Part shown: positions 44,212 to 52,723 of the stretch, piece after piece
Numbering within the stretch: position 1 is the stretch's first letter
Layout of the letters: each line of letters opens with the position of its first letter
NCBI GenBank assembly: GCA_035296325.1
Contig: DATHBD010000023.1
Coordinates: 248,001-312,000, forward strand
Direction: 5' to 3'
From: DATHBD01 sp035296325
GTDB lineage: Bacteria > Actinomycetota > Actinomycetes > Mycobacteriales > Micromonosporaceae
Length of the DNA stretch: 64,000 nt
Made by a program: the position numbers and the translations under genes
The notes under the pieces: model-generated
Told to the model about the DNA's origin: nothing
The model's database searches: none
The model's input: only the letters and a program-made list of their open reading frames with translations

Positions 44212-45396
44212 TCAGGCTTCCAGCACGACGGCGAGGCCCTGGCCGACGCCGATGCAGATGGTCGCCAGGCCCCAGCCGCCGCCGGCGCGGTGCAGCCGCC
44301 AGGCCAGGGAGCCCACGATGCGTGCGCCCGAGCAGCCCAGCGGATGCCCGATCGCGGTGGCTCCGCCGTCGGGGTTGACGATTGCGGGGTCCAGCTCAGG
44401 CCACTCGGCAAGGCAGGCCAGCGCCTGGGCGGCGAACGCCTCGTTCAGTTCCACCGTGGCGAGATCACCCCAGCCGATCCCGGCCCTGGCCAGGGCCCGC
44501 CGGGAGGCCTCCACCGGCCCGATCCCGAACACGTCCGGGTCGACGCCGAAGGCGGCGCGGCCGGCGATGCGGGCCATTGGTCGGCGGCCGATCGCGTCCG
44601 CACTTGCGGCGTCGCCGAGGAGTAGCGCCGCCGCGCCGTCGTTGAGCGGCGAGGCGTTGCCGGCCGTCACGGTGCCGCCCTCGGCGCGGAAGACCGGTTT
44701 GAGCCGCGCCAGCTTCGCCACCGAGGTGTCCGGTCGGATCGACTCGTCGCGCGCCAGTTCCACGCCGTCGACCGTGACGATCTCGTCGGCGAAGACGCCG
44801 TCCTTCCACGCCCGCGCGGCGCGTTCGTGGCTGCGCGCCGCGAACTCGTCCTGCGCCTCGCGGCTGATCCGGTACCGCTCCGCGAGGATCTCGGCGCTCT
44901 CGCCGAGCGCGATCGTCCACGCTCCGGGCATGGCGGGGTTGACCATCCGCCAGCCGAGCGTGGTGGAGTGCAGCGTCTCGTGGCCGCGCGGAAACCCGGT
45001 CTCCGGCTTCGGCAGCACCCACGGTGCGCGGCTCATCGATTCCACACCGCCCGCGACGCAGAGCGAGGCGTCACCGACGGCGATCGCCCGGGACGCTCCG
45101 ATGATCGCCTCCATGCCGGAGCCGCAGAGGCGGTTGACCGTGCTGGCGGGTACCGAGGTCGGCAGGCCGGCGAGGAGCACCGCCATCCGGGCCACGTTGC
45201 GGTTGTCCTCGCCGGCGCCATTGGCGTCGCCGAGGATGACGTCGTCGATGCGCGCCGGGTCCAGGCCGGGGGTACGGGTGACCAGCCGGTCCAGGACCGT
45301 GGCGGCCAGATCGTCCGGGCGCACCTCCGCGAGCGCACCGCCGTACCTGCCGATCGGGGTGCGCACGGCGTCGAGTACGTACACGTCAGCAGTCAT
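44212..45396 (-). CDS. pcaF: 3-oxoadipyl-CoA thiolase
   Basis: A 394-residue thiolase that splits 3-oxoadipyl-CoA into succinyl-CoA and acetyl-CoA. The nucleophilic Cys is in NRLCGSGMEAI near residue 90. The second active-site regions are GGATAIGHPLGCSGARI (His and Cys) and NEAFAAQALA. ATG 45396 overlaps the pcaJ stop as ATGA. It is the central gene of the pca operon. Confidence 0.93.
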   Translation of the reverse strand: MTADVYVLDAVRTPIGRYGGALAEVRPDDLAATVLDRLVTRTPGLDPARIDDVILGDANGAGEDNRNVARMAVLLAGLPTSVPASTVNRLCGSGMEAIIGASRAIAVGDASLCVAGGVESMSRAPWVLPKPETGFPRGHETLHSTTLGWRMVNPAMPGAWTIALGESAEILAERYRISREAQDEFAARSHERAARAWKDGVFADEIVTVDGVELARDESIRPDTSVAKLARLKPVFRAEGGTVTAGNASPLNDGAAALLLGDAASADAIGRRPMARIAGRAAFGVDPDVFGIGPVEASRRALARAGIGWGDLATVELNEAFAAQALACLAEWPELDPAIVNPDGGATAIGHPLGCSGARIVGSLAWRLHRAGGGWGLATICIGVGQGLAVVLEA

Positions 45397-46154
45397 CGCA
45401 ATCCGCCCTTGGTCGCTTCCAGGTGCCGCAGCACGGCGAGTTCGTCGGCGGTCGGTGCCGCCGTGGTGCGCAGGTCCGCCGCGACGGCGAGGTCCCAGCC
45501 GGTCGCCGCCCGGGCTGCCTCGACGGTGACGCCGGGGTGCAGCGCGGTCAACGTCAGCTCGCAGGTCACCGGGTCCGGCTCGAGCAGGCCGAGGTCGGTG
45601 ATGACCAGTCGGGGGCCGCGTCCGCGCAGGCCCAGCCGCTCCCGATGGCCGGGGCCGGTGCCGTAGCCGACGCTCGTCACGAAGTCCACCTTGTCGACGA
45701 ACACCCGACGGCTCTGTCGCACCACCACGATCACCTCACCGCAGGAGGCGGCGATCTCCGGCGCACCGCCGGCGCCGGGCAGCCGGACCTTCGGGTCGCG
45801 GTATCCGCCGACGACGGTGGTGTTGATGTTGGCATACCGGTCCAGTTGCGCGGCGCTGAGGAATCCCACGGAAATCCGGCCCGGCTGGAGCCAATAGTTG
45901 AAGATCTCGGGAACGCTCACCACCGAATCGGCGGTCTCGGCGAGGATGCCGTCGCCGATGGAGAGCGGCAGGTAGTCCGGCTTCGTGCCGAGCGTGCCCG
46001 ACTCGTAGACCAGCACCAGGTCCGGTGCGTGGGTACGCCGGGCCAGATTCGCCGCCGTGCTCGGTAGCCCGATGCCGACGAAACACACCACACCGTCGTG
46101 CAGTTCCCGCGCGGCCGCGACGGTCATCATCTCGTCGGCGCTCCAGGTGTTCAT
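45393..46154 (-). CDS. pcaJ: 3-oxoadipate CoA-transferase subunit B
   Basis: A 253-residue subunit. The catalytic Glu of family I CoA-transferases lies in VLVYESGTLGT. VCFVGIGLPSTAANLA forms the CoA-binding region. With PcaI it moves CoA from succinyl-CoA to 3-oxoadipate. ATG 46154 overlaps the pcaI stop as ATGA. The Gly-rich GGAGGAPEIA segment is typical of actinobacterial members. Confidence 0.92.
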   Translation of the reverse strand: MNTWSADEMMTVAAARELHDGVVCFVGIGLPSTAANLARRTHAPDLVLVYESGTLGTKPDYLPLSIGDGILAETADSVVSVPEIFNYWLQPGRISVGFLSAAQLDRYANINTTVVGGYRDPKVRLPGAGGAPEIAASCGEVIVVVRQSRRVFVDKVDFVTSVGYGTGPGHRERLGLRGRGPRLVITDLGLLEPDPVTCELTLTALHPGVTVEAARAATGWDLAVAADLRTTAAPTADELAVLRHLEATKGGLR

Positions 46155-46996
46155 GCCGCCCCCTGGGCGCTTGCGACCGCGGGTGTCGACCCACCGGGCG
46201 AGCGGAGGTCGGCGAGCCACCGGGCGAAGGTCTCCCGGTCCCGGCCGATCTCGTCCCAGGCCAGGTAGAAGTCGTTGTCGCGGGTGGAGTACCCCTGTGC
46301 GTACGAGGGGTGCGCACCGCCCGGAGCCACCGCGACCCGGGTCACCACCCAGGCGGGCAGCACCACCGCCCCCGGCCGAGGGTCGAGGGTGTCGACCACC
46401 TCCTCCACGGTGACCAGGGAACGTCGGGCCGCCAGGACGGCCTCCTTCTGCACGCCGGTGATGCCCCACAACTGCACGTTGCCGGCGCGGTCGGCGCGCT
46501 GGGCGTGGATCACCGTCACGTCGGGGTTGAGCGCCGGTACGGCGGTGAGCGCCTCCCCGGTGAACGGGCAGGTGATCGTCTTGATGGTCGGCGTCTCGTT
46601 CACCAGATCCGTCCCGGCATAGCCGCGCAGGACGGCGAACGGCAGGCCGGAGGCGCCGGCGACGTACCGGTTGGCCATACCCGCGTGACTGTGCTCCTCC
46701 AGTTCCAGCGGCGTCGGCCAGTCCTGCTGTACGGCGTCGCGGAAGCGGTGCAGCGACCCCACACCCGGGTTGCCGCCCCACGAGAAGATCAGCTTGGCCG
46801 CGCAGCCGGCTCCGATCAGCTGGTCGTAGATCACGTCCGGGGTCATCCGTACCAGGGTCAGGCCGCGCCGCCCCTGACGGATGATTTCGTGCCCGGCGGC
46901 GAACGGGATGAGGTGCGTGAAGCCCTCCATGGCCACCGTATCGCCATCGTGCACCAGTTCGGCTACGGCGTCGGCGAGCGGAACGATCGTGGCCAT
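46151..46996 (-). CDS. pcaI: 3-oxoadipate CoA-transferase subunit A
   Basis: A 281-residue subunit with VHDGDTVAMEGFTHLIPFAAGHEIIR at its N-terminus, the SCOT-type fold. It is the first gene of the leftward pca operon. ATG 46996 follows GGAGG by four bases; a GTG immediately before it is possible. The divergent IclR-family regulator starts 93 bases away, and the operator-like palindrome lies between. Confidence 0.92.
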   Translation of the reverse strand: MATIVPLADAVAELVHDGDTVAMEGFTHLIPFAAGHEIIRQGRRGLTLVRMTPDVIYDQLIGAGCAAKLIFSWGGNPGVGSLHRFRDAVQQDWPTPLELEEHSHAGMANRYVAGASGLPFAVLRGYAGTDLVNETPTIKTITCPFTGEALTAVPALNPDVTVIHAQRADRAGNVQLWGITGVQKEAVLAARRSLVTVEEVVDTLDPRPGAVVLPAWVVTRVAVAPGGAHPSYAQGYSTRDNDFYLAWDEIGRDRETFARWLADLRSPGGSTPAVASAQGAA

Positions 46997-47051
46997 CACA
47001 CCTCCCTCGAGATACGTAGCGTGCGTCGGGGCGACCCGCAGTTGCAGGTAC

Positions 47052-47070
47052 TCTTCCGTTCAACGGAAGA
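47052..47070. promoter_or_regulatory. Perfect 19-bp palindrome, probable IclR-family operator
   Basis: TCTTCCGTTCAACGGAAGA has two 9-base arms around one C. Arms with TTCCG and CGGAA are typical of actinobacterial IclR-family sites. It lies between pcaI and the divergent regulator, twenty bases from the regulator's start codon, so it can control both directions. Confidence 0.75.
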
Positions 47071-47089
47071 CAACCTGGAGGAGGCGGCG

Positions 47090-47884
47090 ATGGCCGAGCG
47101 TCGCGACCCGGGGATTTCGGTGACCGCCCGCGTGCTGCGGCTGCTGGACGCGTTCAGCATCGACTCCCCGCAGCTCACCCTCTCCCAGCTCAGCCGGCGT
47201 GCGGACCTGCCGCTGAGCACGGCACACCGGATGGTGGACGACCTGGTGCGGTGGGGTGCGCTGGAGCGCGACGGCGACGGCCGGTACCGGATCGGGCTGC
47301 GACTGTGGGAGCTGGGTGCGCTGGCCCCGCGCGGCGTCGGGCTGCGGGAGGCGGCCATGCCGTTTCTGGAGGACCTGTACGAGGCAACCCACGAAAACGT
47401 GCAGCTCGCGGTCCTCGACGGCACCGAGGCGCTGTACGTCGAACGGATCTCCGGTCGTGGTGCCGTCAAGATCCGTACGCGGGTGGGTGGTCGCCTGCCG
47501 CTGCACGCCACCGGCGTCGGGCTGGTGCTGCTCGCGCACGCGCCGGTCGAGTTGCAGGAGCGCATCATCGCCGGCCCGCTCCGGCGGTTCACCGACAAGA
47601 CGATCACCTCGCCGCACGGCCTGCGCCGGGTGCTCGCCGACATCCGGCGCGACCGGTACGCGGTGACTGACGGCCAGGTGGAACTGGTCGCACTCTCGGT
47701 CGCCGCACCCATCACCGACCGGACCAACGAGGTGGTGGCGGCGTTGTCAGTGGTGGTTCCGGCGGACCGGGCGCCCGAGCCGTATATTCCGGCCGTCCGC
47801 GCGGCAGCCCGCGGGGTGTCGCGCGTCCTGGGCGCGCCGGGCACCCGGTCCGCCGGGGCGGTGACCCGGTCGGATCCGGCGTGA
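47090..47884 (+). CDS. pcaR: IclR-family regulator of the pca operon
   Basis: A 264-residue regulator with an N-terminal winged helix (LTLSQLSRRADLPLSTAHRMVDDLVRWGALE) and a C-terminal effector-binding domain (LAVLDGTEALYVERISG, RLPLHATGVGLVLLAH, GQVELVALSVAAPI). GGAGGAGG lies just before ATG 47090. Its position, divergent from pcaI across a perfect palindrome, strongly suggests it controls protocatechuate breakdown, probably sensing 3-oxoadipate or protocatechuate. Whether it activates or represses cannot be told; the gene symbol is by function and context. Confidence 0.88.
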   Translation: MAERRDPGISVTARVLRLLDAFSIDSPQLTLSQLSRRADLPLSTAHRMVDDLVRWGALERDGDGRYRIGLRLWELGALAPRGVGLREAAMPFLEDLYEATHENVQLAVLDGTEALYVERISGRGAVKIRTRVGGRLPLHATGVGLVLLAHAPVELQERIIAGPLRRFTDKTITSPHGLRRVLADIRRDRYAVTDGQVELVALSVAAPITDRTNEVVAALSVVVPADRAPEPYIPAVRAAARGVSRVLGAPGTRSAGAVTRSDPA

Positions 47885-47964
47885 TGCGAATGTGCCGGGC
47901 GTTCCGTATCCTGCCACCAGCACCACCGACCGGATCCACCACTGTTGTGCGGAAGGGTAGGACA

Positions 47965-48123
47965 ATGCGGGCATTCCTCACCGCTGTCGGAGTCGTCGCC
48001 GTGGTGCTGATCATCCTCGGTCTGGTACTGAAAGCGGTCAAATGGCTGCTGATCATCGGCGTCATCGCCCTGCTCGTCGCGATCGGCGCCGGCATCCTGC
48101 AGGGCCGCCGCACGATGCGGTAG
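47965..48123 (+). CDS. Small membrane protein
   Basis: A 52-residue protein with two adjacent hydrophobic helices (VGVVAVVLIILGLVL and WLLIIGVIALLVAIGAGIL) and a basic end (QGRRTMR). ATG 47965 follows GGAAGGGTAGGA. The family is not recognised. It lies 80 bases after the pca regulator on the same strand. Confidence 0.7.
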   Translation: MRAFLTAVGVVAVVLIILGLVLKAVKWLLIIGVIALLVAIGAGILQGRRTMR

Positions 48124-48148
48124 GGATGCGGTAGGACGGCCGGGTAGG

Positions 48149-48628
48149 TCAGCGCAGCGGGCCGTCGCCCGGCCCGTCCGGGTCGGCCACCACGTGCATC
48201 GCGGCTTCCTCGGCGCTCGCGCCGCCACCGTCAATGCCAGCGTCGCGTCCCACCAGGTCAGCCTCGGTGTCCTCGCCGAACCCCTGGTCGTCGGCGACCA
48301 GCCGGCCCGCCCGCGGCTCGCCGTCGTACCCGCGCCGGAGCAACTCGTCCTCGTCGTCAGCGCTGTCCGCATCGGGATCGACATCCGGCTCCTCCGCGGC
48401 GAGGAGCTGATCGAGTGACTCGCCGGCGCGCTGCTCCGCGGGGGTCGTCCCGAACCGGTCAGCACCCGACCACCGGTCGGCCGCACCGATTCCGACATCG
48501 AGGGGGTCGGACACGGCGTCGTCGTCGAGCGTGTCGGACGCGTCGAGCACTCCGTCGTCCTCGATCGCGTCCCACTGCTCGCCGCCGCCTGCGCCGCCGT
48601 CGTCTGCTGTCCGCTCACTGGAGTCCAT
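48149..48628 (-). CDS. DUF5709-like acidic protein
   Basis: A 159-residue, strongly acidic, probably disordered cytosolic protein. It has the segment AGESLDQLLAAEEPDVDPDAD and a closing EEAAMHVVADPDG that I recall from DUF5709 proteins of actinobacteria. The start chosen is ATG 48628, before DSSERTADDGG. The function is unknown. Confidence 0.7.
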   Translation of the reverse strand: MDSSERTADDGGAGGGEQWDAIEDDGVLDASDTLDDDAVSDPLDVGIGAADRWSGADRFGTTPAEQRAGESLDQLLAAEEPDVDPDADSADDEDELLRRGYDGEPRAGRLVADDQGFGEDTEADLVGRDAGIDGGGASAEEAAMHVVADPDGPGDGPLR

Positions 48629-48745
48629 GCGGGTTCCCTTGCTCGGTCCGGTCGAACGACGCGGCATCCTGCCGGCACGCGTCGGTGCTGACGACCTTAC
48701 CGATGATCGGGAAGTTGCGGCTCGTGGTGCCGCGGGCGATTCCTG

Positions 48746-49285
48746 CTACGCGGTCGGCGTGAGCGTCGCCGTGGCGGTGGCCGTGGGCGTCGCCGTCGGC
48801 GTCGCCGTGGCGGTGGGTGTTGCCGTGGCCGTGGGCGTCGGTGTGGCACCGACGGTGCGGACTTCGGCGTTGATCTTCACCGCGGTGCGGGTGGTGCCCG
48901 AGACGGTGCCGGAGACCGCGACGTGGACGCCCAGCGGCAGCGCGGACAGGTCGCTGACCGCGTCGTCGAGCTTGATCTTGGCGGTAGGCGGCACGGCGAC
49001 CGTGACGGTGGTGCCGCGGGCGTTCTTACCGCCCTTCACCAGCACCGAAACGGTGCGGGCAGCGGCGTCCACCGCGGTCAGCGTGCCGGTGACGGTAAAC
49101 GGCGTCGCGGCCTTGGTGTGCTTGGCTTCCGGCTTGGTCGTCGGCTTGGCCGGAGCGGCCTTCTTCACCGGCGGGGAGGCCGCAGCGGTGGAGTGGCTCG
49201 CGGCGAACGCGGGCGAGGCCAGGGCGGCGCCGCCGGCAAGGACGCCGACCAGGGACACTGCAACGGTGACGGTACGGATCTGCAC
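48746..49285 (-). CDS. Secreted protein with DUF5666-like beta domain and Thr-Pro-rich tail
   Basis: A 179-residue exported protein. The signal peptide covers residues 1-28 (VSLVGVLAGGAALASPAFA). A Lys/Pro/Ala linker follows, then a beta-rich domain (TVTGTLTAVDAAARTVSVLVKGG to VSGTVSGTTRTAVKINAEV) that resembles DUF5666-type OB-like domains (tentative). The last 30 residues are TPTATA repeats, as in wall-spanning or mucin-like tails. The start GTG 49285 lies within a large hairpin. Confidence 0.7.
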   Translation of the reverse strand: MQIRTVTVAVSLVGVLAGGAALASPAFAASHSTAAASPPVKKAAPAKPTTKPEAKHTKAATPFTVTGTLTAVDAAARTVSVLVKGGKNARGTTVTVAVPPTAKIKLDDAVSDLSALPLGVHVAVSGTVSGTTRTAVKINAEVRTVGATPTPTATATPTATATPTATPTATATATLTPTA

Positions 49286-49327
49286 AGTGCGCTCCTCAGG
49301 TCTTTCCTCGTGAGGAGTTCACTGTGC
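49282..49327. promoter_or_regulatory. Start-codon-sequestering hairpin
   Basis: Arms of 17 bases (49282-49298 and 49311-49327) pair at 15 positions, with a CG/TT internal mismatch and a 12-base loop. On the minus strand it buries both the GAGGAG ribosome-binding site and the GTG start of the secreted protein, so translation may depend on melting of the structure. Confidence 0.6.
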
Positions 49328-49380
49328 GCCGGCGCCGGTTGACCCGAGGGTGGAAGCACGTTGCCGGTCGGGTGCGAAAA

Positions 49381-50667
49381 TCACCGGCCCGCTCCGTCGT
49401 CGGTCAGACGACCTGCCCGTCCGTGCAGGTACCGCTGCTGCGGCAGACTGGTGGCCCGCGAGGCCGCGGCGAGGTACGACACGCGCGCCGCTGCCCGTTC
49501 GCCGGCCATCTCCAGCAGATGGGCCCGGACCGCGTGCAGCCGGTGGTCGCCCGCGATCCGCTCGTCGGCGCCGAGTTCGTCGAGCAGGTGCAGCGCTTCG
49601 CTCGCCCCGTGCACCATCGCCACCGCCACGGCCCGGTTCAACGCGACCACCGGGTTGTCGGAGACCTGCATCAGCACCCCGTACAGCGCCAGGATCTGGG
49701 GCCAGTCGGTCGCCTCGGCGGTCGGTGCCTCGTCGTGGAGCGCGGCGATCGCCGCCTGGAGCTGGTACGGGCCGACGGCGCCCCGCGGCAGGGCGTCGGT
49801 GAGCAGCGCGACGCCCTCAGCGATGAAGGTGGCGTTCCAGCGGCTGCGGTCCTGCTCCGCCATCGGGATCAGCGCGCCGTCCGGCCCGGTCCGCGCGGGT
49901 CGGCGCGCGTCGGTGAGCAGCATGAGCGCAAGCAGGCCGGCCACCTCCGGGTCCTCCGGCTGGAGGCGGTGCACCATGCGGGCCAGCCGGATCGCCTCGG
50001 TGGACAGATCGTTGCGGTGCAGCGTCGGCCCGGCCGTACTGGCGTACCCCTCGTTGAAGATCAGGTACAGGACGTGCAGGAGTGCGCCGAGCCGGGCGGC
50101 GCGATCCGGTCCGGTAGGCATGCCGAACGGCGTGCCGCTCTCCCTGATCCGCTGCTTGGCCCGGGTGATCCGGCGCGTCATCGTCGCCTCGGGCACGAGG
50201 AACGCCCGGGCGATCTCCCCGGTACTCAATCCGCCGACCGCCCGCAGCGTCAACGCGATCTGGGACGCCGGTGACAAAGCGGGGTGGCAGCACAGCAGGA
50301 GCAGGATCAGCGTGTCGTCGGATTCCGACGCCGGCCGGTCAGCGGCGGGCGCCGACAACTGTCCGGGCAGTGTCCACCGGGCCACGGCGTCCTCGCGGCG
50401 CTGGCGAGCCTGCTCGGCCCGGAGCAGGTCGGTCAGCCGGCGCGAGGCCACCGTGATGAGCCACCCGCGCGGATTGCCGGGGAGCCCGTCCACCGGCCAC
50501 TGGGTGGCCGCGGCGAGAAGCGCTTCCTGCACCGCGTCCTCCGCGGTGTCGAAGCGGCCGTACCGGCGTACCACCGCGCCGAGGACCTGCGGCGTCAACT
50601 CGCGCAGCAGGTCCTCGACCCCGGTGTCGGGCACGGCCGGATCAGACTTCCAGGTCGGCGCGGCCAT
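49381..50667 (-). CDS. ECF sigma factor (ECF42/DUF6596 type)
   Basis: A 428-residue sigma factor. Sigma region 2 is VRRYGRFDTAEDAVQEALLAAATQW and region 4 is ALTLRAVGGLSTGEIARAFLVPEATMTRRITRAKQRIR. A long C-terminal extension of about 250 residues (LYLIFNEGYASTAG, LHDEAPTAEATDWPQILALY) is typical of the ECF42 group, which uses this domain instead of an anti-sigma factor. The start may be ATG 50667 or GTG 50634, nearer to the conserved VEDLLREL. It overlaps the upstream DGPF gene, its usual partner. Confidence 0.9.
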   Translation of the reverse strand: MAAPTWKSDPAVPDTGVEDLLRELTPQVLGAVVRRYGRFDTAEDAVQEALLAAATQWPVDGLPGNPRGWLITVASRRLTDLLRAEQARQRREDAVARWTLPGQLSAPAADRPASESDDTLILLLLCCHPALSPASQIALTLRAVGGLSTGEIARAFLVPEATMTRRITRAKQRIRESGTPFGMPTGPDRAARLGALLHVLYLIFNEGYASTAGPTLHRNDLSTEAIRLARMVHRLQPEDPEVAGLLALMLLTDARRPARTGPDGALIPMAEQDRSRWNATFIAEGVALLTDALPRGAVGPYQLQAAIAALHDEAPTAEATDWPQILALYGVLMQVSDNPVVALNRAVAVAMVHGASEALHLLDELGADERIAGDHRLHAVRAHLLEMAGERAAARVSYLAAASRATSLPQQRYLHGRAGRLTDDGAGR

Positions 50668-51058
50668 CGAGGACCGGTCGGACGTCCGCGACGCTGTCCG
50701 CGAAGATGCCGCCCGGACTCGGGCACCCGGCCAGCCGGGCGGCGATCGCGGTCGCCCGGTCGAAGCTTTCGCACTCCACGATGGTGTAGCCGGCGAGGAC
50801 CTCCTGGGTCTCCGGGTACGGCCCGTCGGTCACCACCGGTACGCCGTCGCGCAACTGCACCCGCCGGGTGTGCGCCGGAGCCGCAAGGCCCTGCGCGTCG
50901 ACGAGTTCGCCGGACTTCACGAGGTCGTTGTGGAACGCCTTTATGAACTCGTGCATCGGCGCGAAGTCCTCCGGGGACAGGGCCGGACGATCGGTGGCCA
51001 TGCCGGACATCGCGTCGTAGTCCCGCTGTGAGCCGTACATCAAGATCATGTATTTCAC
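50642..51058 (-). CDS. YCII/DGPF-domain protein, ECF42 partner
   Basis: A 138-residue protein with MKYMILMYGSQRDYD, the TDGPYPETQEVLAGYTIVEC block (the DGPF-type motif) and ARLAGCPSPGG. It belongs to the YCII-related family, found next to ECF42 sigma factors across actinobacteria. Its exact role is unknown. The open frame ends inside the sigma factor gene start. The start ATG 51058 has GGAG nearby. Confidence 0.88.
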   Translation of the reverse strand: MKYMILMYGSQRDYDAMSGMATDRPALSPEDFAPMHEFIKAFHNDLVKSGELVDAQGLAAPAHTRRVQLRDGVPVVTDGPYPETQEVLAGYTIVECESFDRATAIAARLAGCPSPGGIFADSVADVRPVLDGRADLEV

Positions 51059-51246
51059 GACTGCTCCTTGGGTGCGGCACCGGGGCGGTGCCGCTCACCG
51101 GAGACGTCGGAGTCGGTGCACCGGTCCGGACATCGTCGGGGGAAGCGGCACGGGCCAGGCTACAACCTCGCACTGATACCGAGTCGGGCAAGCGGATGCG
51201 AGCGTGCGTCCTACACTGGGCGCGATTTCGGGCGCGGGGGGCACGC

Positions 51247-51981
51247 ATGGTCACGGTGGCACATCAGATCGGTCGGCTGCGCCTCGTCGTCGCAGCGGGC
51301 ACCGAGGTCGGCCACCGCTACCGGTCCAACTTCGACGTCCTGCACGTCGACCCGGCGGTGCCGCTCATCGTCGTGGCGGACGGGATGGGTGACGGCGAGG
51401 GCAGCCGGATGGCCTCCCGGACCGCCGTGGACACGGTCGTCGCCGCGATGTCGGCCGAGGCGCCCACCGGCGTCGCGCTGCGACGCGCGGTGGACCTGGC
51501 GCAGATCGCGGTGCGTACCGCCGGTGCCCCGCTGGTCGACCTGGCCGGCTGCACCCTGACCGCACTGCTGGCGGGCCCGGAGGATGCCTGGATCGTGCAG
51601 ATCGGCGACTCGCGTGCCTACCGGCTGCGCGACGGCGTGCTGGAACTCCTCACGGTGGACCACACGATGGCGTGGCTGGGCGCCGTCAACGGCTGGTACG
51701 CCGCCGACTCGGCGCAGGCCGCGCGGGCCCGGTACCACCTGCTGCGGTATGTCGGCGACCGCGCCAGGTCCGAGCCGGACGTGCTCAACGTGTCCCTGCG
51801 CCCAGGCGACGTGTACTGCCTGTGCACGGACGGGGTGACGGATCAGGTGCCCTACCAGCGGTTGGCGTCGGTGCTGGCCGGCCGCGACCCGGCAGCCGCC
51901 GTCGGGCGACTCCTGGCCGACAGCATTGACGCCGGTGGTCGGGACAACGCCACCGTGGCGGTCGTCCACGTCTCCGCCTGA
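51247..51981 (+). CDS. PP2C-family serine/threonine phosphatase-like protein
   Basis: A 244-residue PP2C-like protein. Motifs are VADGMGDGEGSRMAS (metal Asp), VQIGDSRAYRLRDG, LCTDGVTDQV (metal Asp) and GGRDNATVAVV (metal Asp). The spacing matches PppA/Stp-type phosphatases that reverse Ser/Thr kinase signalling. Residues 1-30 lack the usual RNxRRxNED start motif, reading HRYRSNFDVLHVD, so activity may be altered. ATG 51247 is the likely start, with a Gly-rich GGGGG upstream. No kinase gene is nearby. Confidence 0.85.
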   Translation: MVTVAHQIGRLRLVVAAGTEVGHRYRSNFDVLHVDPAVPLIVVADGMGDGEGSRMASRTAVDTVVAAMSAEAPTGVALRRAVDLAQIAVRTAGAPLVDLAGCTLTALLAGPEDAWIVQIGDSRAYRLRDGVLELLTVDHTMAWLGAVNGWYAADSAQAARARYHLLRYVGDRARSEPDVLNVSLRPGDVYCLCTDGVTDQVPYQRLASVLAGRDPAAAVGRLLADSIDAGGRDNATVAVVHVSA

Positions 51982-52160
51982 CCCGCGAAACGGCGGTCGA
52001 TGTACCACCGCTCTGCACCCGGCGCGAACTCGTCTCACAACCTGGCTCTGGTGGACTGTTAAGACGATCACCACACCAACGCGACAGCCCCGGTGGCATT
52101 AAGGTGCGCAGGCATGTCGAGACGCTCGACGAACGACGCGGCAAACGACCGGGAAAACCG

Positions 52161-52637
52161 ATGAAGGTGACCGGAACAACGAAACTGCCGGCGCCGGTCG
52201 GGGCCGTTTACGCCGCGCTGCGGCAACCCGAGGTGCTCGCCCGCACAATACCCGGATGTCAGCATCTCGAGCTTGTCGGCGAGGACGCCTACCGCATGAC
52301 CGTCGGCGTCGGGGTTGCGACGATCAGGGGCCTGTACCACGCGGACGTCCAGCTCCTGTGCGGCGCCGGGGCGCCCTACACCTTCGCCCTGCGGGCTTCC
52401 GGCGCGGGCCTTCCGGGTGATTTCGAGGCGGACGTCGGCATCGTGCTGGCCGATGCCCAGAGCGGGGCGACGGCATTGTCGTACAGTGCGCGCGTCACCG
52501 TCGGAGGTGTCGCTGGTGCGCTCGGCAGCTTCATTCTCACGCGCGCTGCGAAGAAGTCCGCGGACGAGTTCTTCCGTGGTTTGCACCGCTTTCTGAGCGC
52601 TTCCAAAGAAGCCGAGTTCGTCAGGCACCCCGCGTAG
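52161..52637 (+). CDS. SRPBCC / CoxG-like protein
   Basis: A 158-residue protein with VTGTTKLPAPVGAVYAALRQPEVLARTIPGCQHLELVGEDAYRM, the CoxG (carbon monoxide dehydrogenase subunit G-like) subgroup of SRPBCC proteins. No other CO dehydrogenase gene is near, so the name reflects fold only. The end is basic/amphipathic (AAKKSADEFFRGLHRFL). ATG 52161 follows GGGAAAA. Confidence 0.82.
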   Translation: MKVTGTTKLPAPVGAVYAALRQPEVLARTIPGCQHLELVGEDAYRMTVGVGVATIRGLYHADVQLLCGAGAPYTFALRASGAGLPGDFEADVGIVLADAQSGATALSYSARVTVGGVAGALGSFILTRAAKKSADEFFRGLHRFLSASKEAEFVRHPA

Positions 52638-52723
52638 CGGCGGCAGTCCGCTGAGGGTCTTTGGAAACGGCCGGACCTGCCCTCGTGCCGGTCGGATCGA
52701 CTCACTGCATCGCCGGCTTCACT

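Noticed and set aside
46155..47063. Extension of the pcaJ frame across pcaI
   Set aside because: This frame overlaps pcaI out of phase and is composed of Arg/Gly-rich shadow sequence; pcaJ starts at the ATGA overlap.
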